A stretch of DNA of 64,000 nt from positions 270,858 to 334,857 of the forward strand of contig CAXVYS010000029.1 in the NCBI GenBank assembly GCA_963422675.2. Reading direction: 5' to 3'. Shown here in pieces: positions 51,430 to 60,196 of this stretch. This stretch comes from UBA4416 sp963422675 (lineage in GTDB: Bacteria; Bacteroidota; Bacteroidia; B-17B0; Aurantibacillaceae). The translations under genes and the position numbers were made by a program. The notes beneath the pieces were generated by a model. The model was given only the letters and a program-made list of their open reading frames with translations, had not been told where the DNA came from and did no database searches. Each line of letters starts with the position of its first letter. Positions within the stretch are counted from its first letter, which is position 1.

Positions 51430-52770
51430 ATGAAAGTAATTCTTAACTCTTTTCTTTTTTCTTTAGCCTGTTTGGGCTTATCGGCTCAAACGCTTCCCAC
51501 CGGAAAATGTGCGACACCCACTTATAAAGCCGGCCAAAATGCATCGTATGAGACATGGATTTCAGGGATATTGGCAAAAGACAATCAATTCGCCAATAGT
51601 AAAAAAGTGAGCCTGGTATATACCATTCCTGTTGTATTCCATATTATTCATACAGGGCAAGCTGTAGGAACGGGCTATAACATTAGCCAGGCACAGGTAA
51701 ATTCCCAGGTAACGATTTTAAATAACGATTATAGAAAAACAAATGCTGATTTTTCAACCAATGTCACACAGTCAACCTTTGTAAATGCTGCTGCCGATTG
51801 TGAAATTAATTTTTGCCTGGCTACCAGGAACCCAACCGGTGGCGTAATGGCAGAGCCGGGTATAGATAGAATCAATGCTACGACTAAAGGGTGGACGCCT
51901 CCACCTTATTCAGGAATGAATGAGCCGGGAGGCTATATTGATAATACCATTAAAACAGGTTCATACTGGGATCCTAATCAGTATTTGAATATCTGGATTT
52001 TGTATATGAATGACGGAACCCTTGGTTATGCTCAGTTCCCCGTTGTGCCAAGTGCTTCTACTCCTACCATTGGAGATATGTCGGGGCAGGGTGGTGCGGC
52101 AAATACCGACGGTGTTGTATTTGATTATACAGCTATTGGTAATGTAGGAACAGCAGCATATCCGTATAATAAAGGTAGAACAGCTACCCATGAAATTGGT
52201 CATTGGTTAGGCTTGTGGCATATTAACGGAGATTCAAATTGTGGTGATGATTTTTGTTCAGATACTCCAACACAAAGTTCATTAACCAGTGGTTGTCCTT
52301 CAACTACAGGTGGTGCATCAGCATCGGGATGTGCTGCTAGTCCTAATCCTCCTGGAAAAATGTATCAGAATTATATGGATTACTCTGATGACAGATGTTT
52401 GGCCATGTTTAGCTCAGGTCAAAAAGCACGTATGCAGGCATGTATGCAATATTGCACACGCAGAACCTCATTGGGGACAAGTACGGTATGTATTGGTACT
52501 GGAGTAAACGAAAGTGCAGATCAAATTAATGTAAGTGTGTACCCAAACCCAACAAACGGAGAAGTATTGGTAAATGTGGATTTAGCCAATGCGCAGGATT
52601 TTACCATCTCAGTGGTTAATACACTTGGGCAAACCATTAAAGAGCTTAAACAATCACAATCTAACGGAGGAGCTATTAAAATGGATCTTTCCGGACAAAC
52701 AGCCGGAGTTTATTTTTTAACCTTAAAATCTAAATCGGGTTCCGTTTCAAAACGCATTATCCTTCAATAA
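51430..52770 (+). CDS. Pappalysin-like M43 zinc metalloprotease with T9SS type A sorting domain
   Basis: This 446-residue protein has a signal peptide (1-20, LSAQ). The catalytic domain (about 55-310) has the metzincin motif HEIGHWLGLWH (HExxHxxGxxH) and the Met-turn region YMDYSDDRCLAMFSSGQKARM. Cysteine pairs (NCGDDFCSDTPTQSS, GCPSTTGGASASGC) match the M43B disulfides. Residues about 375-446 (VSVYPNPTNGEVLVNVDL...GVYFLTLKSKSGSVSKRIILQ) form a type A T9SS domain, so the enzyme is exported and probably attached to the surface after cleavage. This is independent evidence for a T9SS in the organism. A terminator follows. Confidence 0.94.
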   Translation: MKVILNSFLFSLACLGLSAQTLPTGKCATPTYKAGQNASYETWISGILAKDNQFANSKKVSLVYTIPVVFHIIHTGQAVGTGYNISQAQVNSQVTILNNDYRKTNADFSTNVTQSTFVNAAADCEINFCLATRNPTGGVMAEPGIDRINATTKGWTPPPYSGMNEPGGYIDNTIKTGSYWDPNQYLNIWILYMNDGTLGYAQFPVVPSASTPTIGDMSGQGGAANTDGVVFDYTAIGNVGTAAYPYNKGRTATHEIGHWLGLWHINGDSNCGDDFCSDTPTQSSLTSGCPSTTGGASASGCAASPNPPGKMYQNYMDYSDDRCLAMFSSGQKARMQACMQYCTRRTSLGTSTVCIGTGVNESADQINVSVYPNPTNGEVLVNVDLANAQDFTISVVNTLGQTIKELKQSQSNGGAIKMDLSGQTAGVYFLTLKSKSGSVSKRIILQ

Positions 52771-52790
52771 AAATAGTTTTTTTATTATCG

Positions 52791-52820
52791 AAAGCCTTTA
52801 CTAATTTAGTGAAGGCTTTT
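52791..52820 (+). terminator. Terminator after the M43 metalloprotease gene
   Basis: AAAGCCTTTACT and AGTGAAGGCTTT pair around the loop AATTT, with one mismatch, and end in TTTTTT. The hairpin is 20 bp after the stop at 52770. Confidence 0.82.
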
Positions 52821-52835
52821 TTAATGCCCTATATT

Positions 52836-53855
52836 ATGAGAAAAATTATTTCAGCTTTCTGTGTATTGGCTTCAACGGTTTTCTACTCACAAAAAACAGT
52901 GGAGATCAAGCTTAATTTGAGAGACGGTAGTTCCATTTCAGGAACAACTGCTATGAGTGATGTGATTTTAAAAACAAATTACGGACAACTTTCTGTTCCT
53001 ATTCAAAATGTAAGCACCATATCGGTAGGTATTGGTAAGGATAAAGCGACTTCGGATAAAGCGTTGCTTTTTTTGAAAGTACTAAATACAAGCGGGAGCG
53101 ATGAAACTAAAAAAGGAGCGTACGAAGATCTGGTAAAGCTGGGGATTAAGGCCATTGCGGCGATTAATGATTTTCAGTCGGATCCCAAAAACATACTGGA
53201 TACTGAAGTTACCGGTGAGTTTACGATCGATAATGCCTTAATGGAATTAAAGAATAATTTTTCTATTGAGGATATTACAAAAATAAATGATGTGTTAACC
53301 ATTGATAATGAATACACCATGGGGGGAATGTATGATTTTACCAAGCTCGATGTTAAAACAGCCTATGGTAATTTATCCATTCCAAAAGATAAAATTAAAA
53401 CGATGGATATTTCTTATTCCGAACCGGGTAATGGAAATGAAACAGTATTAAAATTACAAGCTGGTAAACATATTAGCGGGAATCAGCAAAGTGGCTGGTT
53501 AAAAACCGGGATCATTTTAAAACAAGGGCAAAAATTTACGATCGTTTCCACCGGAGAAGTAACTTTGGCGAGCTTAAGCAACCAAAAATATAAACCGGAT
53601 GGGTCTTATGTATCTACTACGGGGACACTTTATCCTGCGGGAGGAACCAATGAAGATTATGACAACACGGCTGTTTATCCATCGTATGGTAATGTGGTGT
53701 ATAAAATAGGAGAAACAGGTTTCGATGTTTTAAAAGCAGGAGCAAAGTTTAGCGGCACAGCAAAAACATCAGGGATGTTATTGATCTCCATTTACGAAAC
53801 CGTTTACAATTCGGCTAACACAGGCTCTTATACGGTTAAAATCAGTTTGAAATAA
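52836..53855 (+). CDS. Secreted protein with duplicated YG-x-LSIP motif and LecA-like C-terminal domain
   Basis: I chose the ATG at 52836, which begins a signal peptide (MRKIISAFCVLASTVFYSQ); earlier GTG and ATG codons fall in or near the upstream terminator. The N-terminal half contains two related short repeats, LKTNYGQLSVPIQNVSTISV and VKTAYGNLSIPKDKIKTMDI, separated by a helical region. The C-terminal part (about 205-339) reads GWLKTGIILKQGQKFTIVSTGEV, then GNVVYKIGETGFDVLKAGAKFSG and LLISIYETVYNSANTGSYTVKISLK. This parallels the galactose-binding lectin LecA (PA-IL) in strand order and the closing N-xx-GSFSVNI motif. Carbohydrate binding is an inference. No T9SS tail is seen. Confidence 0.75.
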   Translation: MRKIISAFCVLASTVFYSQKTVEIKLNLRDGSSISGTTAMSDVILKTNYGQLSVPIQNVSTISVGIGKDKATSDKALLFLKVLNTSGSDETKKGAYEDLVKLGIKAIAAINDFQSDPKNILDTEVTGEFTIDNALMELKNNFSIEDITKINDVLTIDNEYTMGGMYDFTKLDVKTAYGNLSIPKDKIKTMDISYSEPGNGNETVLKLQAGKHISGNQQSGWLKTGIILKQGQKFTIVSTGEVTLASLSNQKYKPDGSYVSTTGTLYPAGGTNEDYDNTAVYPSYGNVVYKIGETGFDVLKAGAKFSGTAKTSGMLLISIYETVYNSANTGSYTVKISLK

Positions 53856-54572
53856 TTAGTTCAATTGCCTTAAGTAGAGTTGAATGGTGTTTTCCAAGCC
53901 ATAATATAAGGCATCGCTGATTAATGCGTGACCAATGGAAACTTCCAACAAATTTTCTGTATGCTTTTTAAAGTAAGCAAGGTTTTCTAAACTCAGATCG
54001 TGGCCTGCGTTAACACCTAAACCTAATTGGTTAGCTAGTTGAGAGGCAGCAGTAAAGGGCTTCATAACGGTTTCTTTAGATGTGTTATAAAGTCTTGCAT
54101 ATTCTTCGGTATACAATTCAATTCTATCAGCACCGGTTGCTTTGGCACCTTCAATCATTTTAAGATCAGCATCTACAAAAACAGAAGTGCGGATTCCCGC
54201 TTTTTTAAAAGTAGAAATCATCTCTGTTAAATACGCTTTATGCGTAATGGTATCCCATCCATGATCGGAAGTGATCTGGTTATCACCATCGGGTACTAAG
54301 GTTACCTGGTGGGGCTTTACATCTAAAACAAGGTCTACAAATTTTTGAATTTTTGGATTCCCTTCAATATTAAATTCTGTTTTTAATAATGGTTTCAGGT
54401 CATATACATCCTGGTAGCGGATATGTCTTTCGTCGGGTCGTGGATGTACGGTAATACCTTGCGCCCCAAAGCGTTCGCAATCTTGCGCTACCTGTAAAAG
54501 ATCGGGCGTATTACCACCTCTTGCATTTCGGATAGTGGCTATTTTATTAATGTTTACGGATAGTTTTGTCAT
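53856..54572 (-). CDS. pdxJ: Pyridoxine 5'-phosphate synthase
   Basis: This 238-residue TIM-barrel enzyme shows LSVNINKIATIRNARGGNTPDLLQVAQDCERFGAQGITVHPRPDERHI, FNIEGNPKI, VTLVPDGDNQITSDHGWD, RTSVFVDADLKMIEGAKATGADRIELYTEEYA and LGVNAGHDLSLENL with SIGHALISDALYYG. PdxJ condenses 3-amino-2-oxopropyl phosphate with deoxyxylulose 5-phosphate to pyridoxine 5'-phosphate, so the organism uses the DXP-dependent vitamin B6 route. PdxA is not in the window. Its stop abuts the stop of the LecA-like gene. It is 19 bp downstream of the DCC gene and likely co-transcribed. Confidence 0.96.
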   Translation of the reverse strand: MTKLSVNINKIATIRNARGGNTPDLLQVAQDCERFGAQGITVHPRPDERHIRYQDVYDLKPLLKTEFNIEGNPKIQKFVDLVLDVKPHQVTLVPDGDNQITSDHGWDTITHKAYLTEMISTFKKAGIRTSVFVDADLKMIEGAKATGADRIELYTEEYARLYNTSKETVMKPFTAASQLANQLGLGVNAGHDLSLENLAYFKKHTENLLEVSIGHALISDALYYGLENTIQLYLRQLN

Positions 54573-54591
54573 ATGTAATTTTTGAATACGG

Positions 54592-55002
54592 TTATAAAAA
54601 ACGGGTTGCTAAATTTTTATCAGGTAACATGCAGCTTTCCGATTTGCCAAACCATTTGTAACGGTTCCTGGCGATGTAATCGTATACTAAGTTTCGTAAA
54701 AATGCCGGAATAATAGTGAAGCCAAATAATAAAGGATATAATGCCTTTAAATAACGGGTCAGCCTCAATGCGGCAGAAGATTTAATATAAGCCTTGCCGT
54801 TTTCAATTAAAACAAGGCTATCTGTCTTTTTAGGATCAATGTTGTAATGGCTTAATAATTCAATGCCGCTTTCAGATTGTAAAGACGCAAAATATAAGGT
54901 ATCGTTTTTCTCGCGACTAAACACAAATTGAACGGTTGAACTGCAAAAGTTACAGTACCCATCAAACAATAAAACAGACTTATGTTTTAATTCCTCTTTC
55001 AT
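54592..55002 (-). CDS. DCC (DUF393) thiol-disulfide oxidoreductase-like protein
   Basis: This 136-residue protein has the family signature LLFDGYCNFCSSTVQFVFSREKND, with a D-x-x-C-x-x-C redox-type pair, followed by LYFASLQSESG. The C-terminal half carries AALRLTRYLKALYPLLFGFTIIPAFLRNLVYDYIARNRYKWFGKS. DCC proteins resemble thioredoxin-fold oxidoreductases but lack a defined physiological role. The ATG overlaps the stop of the upstream lipoprotein gene by one base (TAATG), suggesting coupling. Confidence 0.9.
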   Translation of the reverse strand: MKEELKHKSVLLFDGYCNFCSSTVQFVFSREKNDTLYFASLQSESGIELLSHYNIDPKKTDSLVLIENGKAYIKSSAALRLTRYLKALYPLLFGFTIIPAFLRNLVYDYIARNRYKWFGKSESCMLPDKNLATRFL

Positions 55003-56477
55003 TAATTTTTTATGGTTAACGAATAAGGATCGGAGGCTACTTCGGTTGTTTTTAGCAATAATTGCATGGTATTAACATTGAAGTAATTTAAAAAACCATT
55101 TCTTCCGCAAATGCCCGTATGGTGTGGAACGGGGCCATTAGTCAATACGTTTCTACTGGAAACAACCAGTATCTGGTTTACTTCATCAATGCCAATACCG
55201 TGAGGTTCGTAACCTACTTTATAATTGGATACGCTGTAGTTACTAATATCAATTACAGAAACAGATCCTAAAATTTTTGGATTTGGATTCGGGTCTTCCA
55301 TACAGGTTACATATATTTTGTTCCTTACAGGGCTTAACACCATTTCAACAGGAAATTGCCCGGTAGGGATAGCGGATAAAAAAACATCTCCGGCGGTTTG
55401 CATCACTCTTACCTCGTTGGAGGCTTCGCAGGACACAAAATATTTACTTCCATCGGGTGAAAAAACAATTTCGTGCGGGTCGTAAACACCCGATGCTCCA
55501 TTTATAGGAGTGGAAGGAACATCCAATACAACAGTATTAATGGAGTTAAATCCTGTATCCAATTTATAAATATAGTTTCCCGATTGCTTGGTTACGTAAA
55601 GTGTATCATTGGCAGCATTCAACGCTGTTCCGTGAGCATCACTAAAGCCTCCAAAGTTATAAATCAAATGCATGTTCTCGAGATCAACTACGGCTATGCG
55701 GCTGTTAGATTGCCAGGAGGTGCAATAGGCTTTTTTATCGTCGTTACTAATGGTAATTGTATTCCAGTTGTTATATACCTGGTTTCCTGTGCCTCTCCCG
55801 AGGTCTATTTCACTTACCATTACATCATCGGTAGTTCTGAATTTTTGCAGGATGTTATTGTTTACAAAAATCACATACCAGTATTTGCCATCGTGCGATA
55901 ATTTTATCATATGCGGGCTTTCCGCTACAGACGGGTTGTTGCCAACATTGATATAACGGATGGGTAACTGCGTTTTTGAATCGAAAACCGTTACAACATC
56001 ACAGCCCTGGTTCAATACATAATATTTTTTTCTGTTTGGATTATCGGCCCACATAATATTTCCCTTAATATCAGGGGCTCCGTTATCTATCCAGTCTTTA
56101 ATAGTTTTAACATCCGTTTTACTTAAGGGTGTTTCATTTAAGGGCATGGTAGGAATATTTTTCGGACCATATTCGTCGTAGGTATTGATGAAAAAACAGA
56201 GAGATGAAAAATCACTACGGAATGGAATAACAGGCGAACCGTTATTCGATCCTTTAAATAAAGAAGAGTAACTGCTTAAGTCCAGGCCGGCTGCACCGCT
56301 TGCACTTGCTGTGTTATGGCAGCCGGAAGTAGCACATTTGTAAGTCATTATTTTTCCGATTTCTGTAGGATAATTTCCGAAATCGGGAGGGGCAGAATCT
56401 TTGGTACACGACCATGTAAATAATACTGTACATATTACCGTTAAAAGCAAAACAGATCCTTTGTGCCTAAAATTCAT
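55002..56477 (-). CDS. Lipoprotein with CX4CH haem-like motif and YncE-type beta-propeller
   Basis: I chose the ATG at 56475-56477, which begins the lipoprotein signal MNFRHKGSVLLLTVICTVLFTWSC; an upstream ATG at 56564 would add about 29 residues that do not form a signal. The 491-residue protein then contains a cytochrome-like segment (YKCATSGCHNTASASGAAGLDLSSY) with CX4CH rather than CX2CH, and TIKDWIDNGAP. This is the domain found fused to planctomycete-type cytochromes and common in Bacteroidota. From about residue 150 onward there is a YVTN/YncE-like propeller (VAVVDLENMHLIYNFGG, DPHEIVFSPDGSKYFVSCEASNEVRV). It is likely a periplasmic or surface lipoprotein. Whether haem is bound is unknown. 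Confidence 0.83.
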   Translation of the reverse strand: MNFRHKGSVLLLTVICTVLFTWSCTKDSAPPDFGNYPTEIGKIMTYKCATSGCHNTASASGAAGLDLSSYSSLFKGSNNGSPVIPFRSDFSSLCFFINTYDEYGPKNIPTMPLNETPLSKTDVKTIKDWIDNGAPDIKGNIMWADNPNRKKYYVLNQGCDVVTVFDSKTQLPIRYINVGNNPSVAESPHMIKLSHDGKYWYVIFVNNNILQKFRTTDDVMVSEIDLGRGTGNQVYNNWNTITISNDDKKAYCTSWQSNSRIAVVDLENMHLIYNFGGFSDAHGTALNAANDTLYVTKQSGNYIYKLDTGFNSINTVVLDVPSTPINGASGVYDPHEIVFSPDGSKYFVSCEASNEVRVMQTAGDVFLSAIPTGQFPVEMVLSPVRNKIYVTCMEDPNPNPKILGSVSVIDISNYSVSNYKVGYEPHGIGIDEVNQILVVSSRNVLTNGPVPHHTGICGRNGFLNYFNVNTMQLLLKTTEVASDPYSLTIKN

Positions 56478-56564
56478 GACACATAAATGTACGAAAGAGC
56501 ATCTGGATTTAAAAACTAAATAATGGTAAAAGTAATGCCAGGAAAAGACATAAATAAGAAACAC

Positions 56565-57107
56565 TTATTTGCCTGCATTAGCCAGTAAGAGCTGCATAAA
56601 CTGTAATCCTTTTTTTCTGGCAAAGGCAATATTGTTATCCGGTATTTTTTCGGCATGAGGGAAAAACGCCAGAGCTTTTGTTACGCTTTCTTCTCTTAAC
56701 AGGTGAAGCATAGGATAAACAGAACGGTTTGTGTAGTTGGCAGGGTCATCTATATCGGCTCCCTGGAAGCAATAGTCGGGATGAAAACTTGCTATTTGAT
56801 AAATACCCTCATAGTCTTCTTTTACCAATACATTTTCTGCTTTTTTCACCAGTGATAAATAATTTTTAAAATCACTAAAGCCTTCAGGGAAAATGATAAA
56901 GGTGGTTTCAGGTTGTTCTCCTTCATCCAATAGTTCTAATTCTTCTTTTATAACAGTAAGGCTCTCCGTAATGGTTGTAGCAGGGCTAACGATATACCGA
57001 ATTGTTTTATTGGCGTAAACCTTTGCTGCAAAAGGGCAAAAATTGCAATCAATTACTACTGTTTTGATCCAGTTTTGGGTGTGTTGTATAATTTCTTCGG
57101 GTGTCAA
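56565..57107 (-). CDS. DUF1415 domain protein
   Basis: This 180-residue cytosolic protein matches DUF1415 over its whole length: TQNWIKTVVIDCNFCPFAAKVYANKTIRYIVS near the start, TTFIIFPEGFSDFKNYLSLVKKAENVL, YQIASFHPDYCFQGADIDDPANYTNRSVYPMLHLLREESV. The conserved DCNFCPF and FHPDYxF segments look like a catalytic or metal site, but no activity has been assigned to the family. It sits 12 bp downstream of the TPR-protein gene, probably the same transcript. Confidence 0.92.
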   Translation of the reverse strand: MTPEEIIQHTQNWIKTVVIDCNFCPFAAKVYANKTIRYIVSPATTITESLTVIKEELELLDEGEQPETTFIIFPEGFSDFKNYLSLVKKAENVLVKEDYEGIYQIASFHPDYCFQGADIDDPANYTNRSVYPMLHLLREESVTKALAFFPHAEKIPDNNIAFARKKGLQFMQLLLANAGK

Positions 57108-57119
57108 TTCTATGAATGT

Positions 57120-58658
57120 TTAGTTGAGATCAAAATATTTTTCCATCAATTCTTCCTTGATCCATGGGCGGTTATGGAGCTTTCGCCCACTTTTAAAGGC
57201 TTCGAATGCATTTACCGGATCATTGTCGCATAAAGAAACAATGCCATATAAAATATACAGTTCCCATTTTTTAGTATCCAGTTCAAAGGCTTTGTCAATA
57301 TTGGTCATGGCATCTTTACGGTTATCTGCCAGAAAATACGTTAAAGCCAATCCTAAATAAATATCAGCATCTTTATTATTCAAAACTAAGGCTTCTTTAA
57401 ACCATTTTTCAGCTTCGGTAAATCGTTTGTTATCAATACAAGCTTTAGCGGCCATCACATAATCCGCATAGCTTGGATCAATGGCGGGTTTTACCTTTAT
57501 TTTTTCGAAAATTGTTTTTTCGTATTTAACCGAATCTTTTAAAATAAAATAAGCGGCAATTAAATTATCGTAATCTTCAGAAGCATTATCACCAATGGTA
57601 CTTATATTAACAGGTTTGAGTGTGATTGCTTTTTTAAGATAGGGAACAGCTTGTTTGGGTCTGTTCAACAATAAATTAATATTCCCCAGTACTTTATTAG
57701 CAATGTATTTGTTCTCCAGTTCTTTATTCTTCAGGCATTTCAGGAAAAATTCTTCGGAAGCTTTCAGGTTTTTTTCATCCTTTGGAGAGATAACAAAGCG
57801 AATATTTTTTGTATTAAAGGTGGAATCATTTACCGTTTTAAATGTCACAAGGGTTGAATAGCAAACCTGGTAGGTAATTCTGTAAAGTAATTCGCATTTA
57901 AAATCAGAGGGGTTTTGATCGTAATGGTCTTTTAAAAGTTTCAGGCTGATTAATGTTTCAGGCTCCAAGGCATCTTTTGTTAAAACAGGAACATCATTTA
58001 AGGCATTTAACTGAGCATAAAATTTATAGATATAATATACGGGCAGAGATTCGTAAATGGTATTATCCTCAGGATGTTTTTCGTTTTGGTGGATGATAAA
58101 TGCATAGGCAGAATCATAATGATTATTCAAAATATGCATAAAAGGCAGGATCATGAGGGCATCTTTATTTGTAGGATCTTTGGTTAACGCCAATTTATAT
58201 TTGGCCATGGCGCTATCCATTAACAATACACTCATGTATACGTTACCCAATAAAAATATCGCATTTGCACTATCAGGGTGATTTTTTATAACGGAGGAAA
58301 TAACCTCATACGATTTTTGTCTGTATTGGGCGGCCGAATCGGCCATTTTTAGTCTGCTGTAAATGCCTGCAATTTCAGTATAGAGAGAAACATCGCTGGG
58401 AGTTTTGGTTAGTTTCTTTTTAATCAAATCAATGTTTTCAATAGTAGCAGGCTTATCGCCCGTCCTTTTTTTAGAGGAGGTAAGATCTTTGTTAGTATAG
58501 GAAAGTTGCATATGCGGATTAAATCCGAAACATTCTGCTGCTTCTTTTTTCAGAAACACCACATCGGCAGCAGTAAGTGGTTTTTTAAATGTGCCACGTT
58601 GCGCTATAATGGCTGTAAAATGAAGGATAAGTAAAAAAAAGAGGATGAGATTACGCAT
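57120..58658 (-). CDS. Secreted tetratricopeptide-repeat protein
   Basis: This 512-residue protein starts with a signal peptide (1-19, ending IIAQ) and consists of TPR-like helical pairs with AL/A-x-Y patterns, for example KLTKTPSDVSLYTEIAGIYSRLKMADSAAQYRQKSYEV, NAIFLLGNVYMSVLLMDSAMAKYKLAL, VPYLKKAITLKPVNIST and FTEAEKWFKEALVLNNKDADIYLGLALTYFLADNRKDAMTNIDKAFEL. TPR arrays of this sort bind partner proteins in the periplasm. No enzymatic domain is visible. Just upstream (23 bp) is the exonuclease/GIY-YIG gene on the same strand. Confidence 0.85.
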   Translation of the reverse strand: MRNLILFFLLILHFTAIIAQRGTFKKPLTAADVVFLKKEAAECFGFNPHMQLSYTNKDLTSSKKRTGDKPATIENIDLIKKKLTKTPSDVSLYTEIAGIYSRLKMADSAAQYRQKSYEVISSVIKNHPDSANAIFLLGNVYMSVLLMDSAMAKYKLALTKDPTNKDALMILPFMHILNNHYDSAYAFIIHQNEKHPEDNTIYESLPVYYIYKFYAQLNALNDVPVLTKDALEPETLISLKLLKDHYDQNPSDFKCELLYRITYQVCYSTLVTFKTVNDSTFNTKNIRFVISPKDEKNLKASEEFFLKCLKNKELENKYIANKVLGNINLLLNRPKQAVPYLKKAITLKPVNISTIGDNASEDYDNLIAAYFILKDSVKYEKTIFEKIKVKPAIDPSYADYVMAAKACIDNKRFTEAEKWFKEALVLNNKDADIYLGLALTYFLADNRKDAMTNIDKAFELDTKKWELYILYGIVSLCDNDPVNAFEAFKSGRKLHNRPWIKEELMEKYFDLN

Positions 58659-58681
58659 ACCCTAAATTAAATATTATTTGT

Positions 58682-60073
58682 TTATGAGAAGGTATCTTTT
58701 TGCTTTTGTAAGATAATTTTTTTGAGCTTATTTTTTTGAAGAAAAGCTTTGATCATATTATTAGTGTCAGGATAATATACCTGTCTTTTCACGATATCTT
58801 TTAGTTCTTCGGGGGAACTGCATTGTGTGAACTGGTCAATGTAAGTGTAGCCCACATAACTGCCATCTGCTACTAAAATAACAACGCGTTCTTCACTGGT
58901 TCTTCCACGATCCATTAAGATAAAATCAGGTTCTTCATAGGTGTATTTTTTCAGGACCTTTGCTGCTCTTTTGTTATACTCTTCCACTTCTTCTTCGCCT
59001 GCACAAATGCCGTTGCATTGTTTGATCTGGTGATTAAAACAAATACTGTTTTCTTCTGTTAAATTGCAATGTTGTAAGCATAAGGTATATTCATCGATCC
59101 AGCTATCCAGGTAGTTTCGGGCGGTAGAGTAGGTAGCGCATGATACCAGGGCATTTTCAGATTCTTCGTAGGGAACAATTTTAAACTGAATGACCTTATT
59201 TTTACTGAATGTGAAGTCAATGGCGTGCGTAAATAATTCCGATTTGCTTTTGCGATTGTATAAAGGTTTATGTTTTTTGATTTCTCCTGCCTCCAGGAGA
59301 ATAGCAATAAGCTCACTACCTGTTTCCACAAAATTGACATTGTACAGATCGTTCAGCATTTTTTTTCCTTTTTTAGCATCACTGTTAAAATGGCTGATGG
59401 CGCGGTTATACATGTTAATGCTTTTGCCAATGTAAATAATTTCCTGTTCTTTATTGAGAAAGTAATATACGCCGCATGATTCAGGAATTTTATTGAGAAT
59501 GTATTTTTTGATAGAATCAATACGACGGGTCATTAATTCGGTAACGCCTTTATTTTTATAAAGCGGGTTGTCATTTTTTAATCTCAATAATAAATCAAAG
59601 AGCTCCGCTGTGGCTAAGGCATCACCTTCTGCACGGTGTCTTCCAAAAATTTCTATACCTAAGCCTGCACACAATTTCCCCAGGCTGTAAGATAAACGGT
59701 TTGGCATTAATTTTCGGCTTAAGCGTACTGTACATAGGGTTTCCCGTTTGTATACATAGCCTAAAGAAGCAAATTCGTCTTTGATAAAACTATAATCAAA
59801 ACCAACGTTGTGGGCAACAAACACACAGCCTTCGGTTAACTCAATAATTGTTTTTGCGATCTCATGAAATTTGGGAGCATCGGCTACCATGTCGTTGGTG
59901 ATGTTTGTAAGGCTTGTAAAATAAGGCGAGATATAACATTCAGGGTTAACGAGTGTGGTAAATTTTTTGATAACCGTTAAGCCATCGTGAACAAGGATAC
60001 ATATTTCGGTGATCCTTCCTCTTTTGAAATCAAATTTACCTCCACAGGTCTCAATATCAATAATAGCAAACAT
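58682..60073 (-). CDS. DEDDh exonuclease fused to a GIY-YIG (UvrC N-terminal-like) nuclease
   Basis: This 463-residue protein has an N-terminal DnaQ-like exonuclease (1-170): FAIIDIETCGG (Asp/Glu), AHNVGFDYSFIKDEF (Asp) and GRHRAEGDALATAELF (His, Asp). A GIY-YIG nuclease domain follows (about 198-280): CGVYYFLNKEQEIIYIGKSINMYNRAISHF. The remaining part has cysteines (CLQHCNLTEENSICFNHQIKQCNGICAGEEE) resembling the UvrC cysteine region, but the UvrC RNase-H-like nuclease and helix-hairpin-helix are missing. Such DnaQ-UvrC-type proteins are thought to act in DNA repair, like E. coli Cho. It is separate from topoisomerase III by 123 bp on the same strand. Confidence 0.9.
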   Translation of the reverse strand: MFAIIDIETCGGKFDFKRGRITEICILVHDGLTVIKKFTTLVNPECYISPYFTSLTNITNDMVADAPKFHEIAKTIIELTEGCVFVAHNVGFDYSFIKDEFASLGYVYKRETLCTVRLSRKLMPNRLSYSLGKLCAGLGIEIFGRHRAEGDALATAELFDLLLRLKNDNPLYKNKGVTELMTRRIDSIKKYILNKIPESCGVYYFLNKEQEIIYIGKSINMYNRAISHFNSDAKKGKKMLNDLYNVNFVETGSELIAILLEAGEIKKHKPLYNRKSKSELFTHAIDFTFSKNKVIQFKIVPYEESENALVSCATYSTARNYLDSWIDEYTLCLQHCNLTEENSICFNHQIKQCNGICAGEEEVEEYNKRAAKVLKKYTYEEPDFILMDRGRTSEERVVILVADGSYVGYTYIDQFTQCSSPEELKDIVKRQVYYPDTNNMIKAFLQKNKLKKIILQKQKDTFS

Positions 60074-60196
60074 ACGATAAAGATAAGAATGGGATAAACG
60101 AGTTCATGCTATGAATTGTAGCATTTTACAAGGTTTTTGATTAAGGAACTCTTCCTTCAAAGAGGGAACCTGTTTATGGTAATAGCAGTGTTCTGT

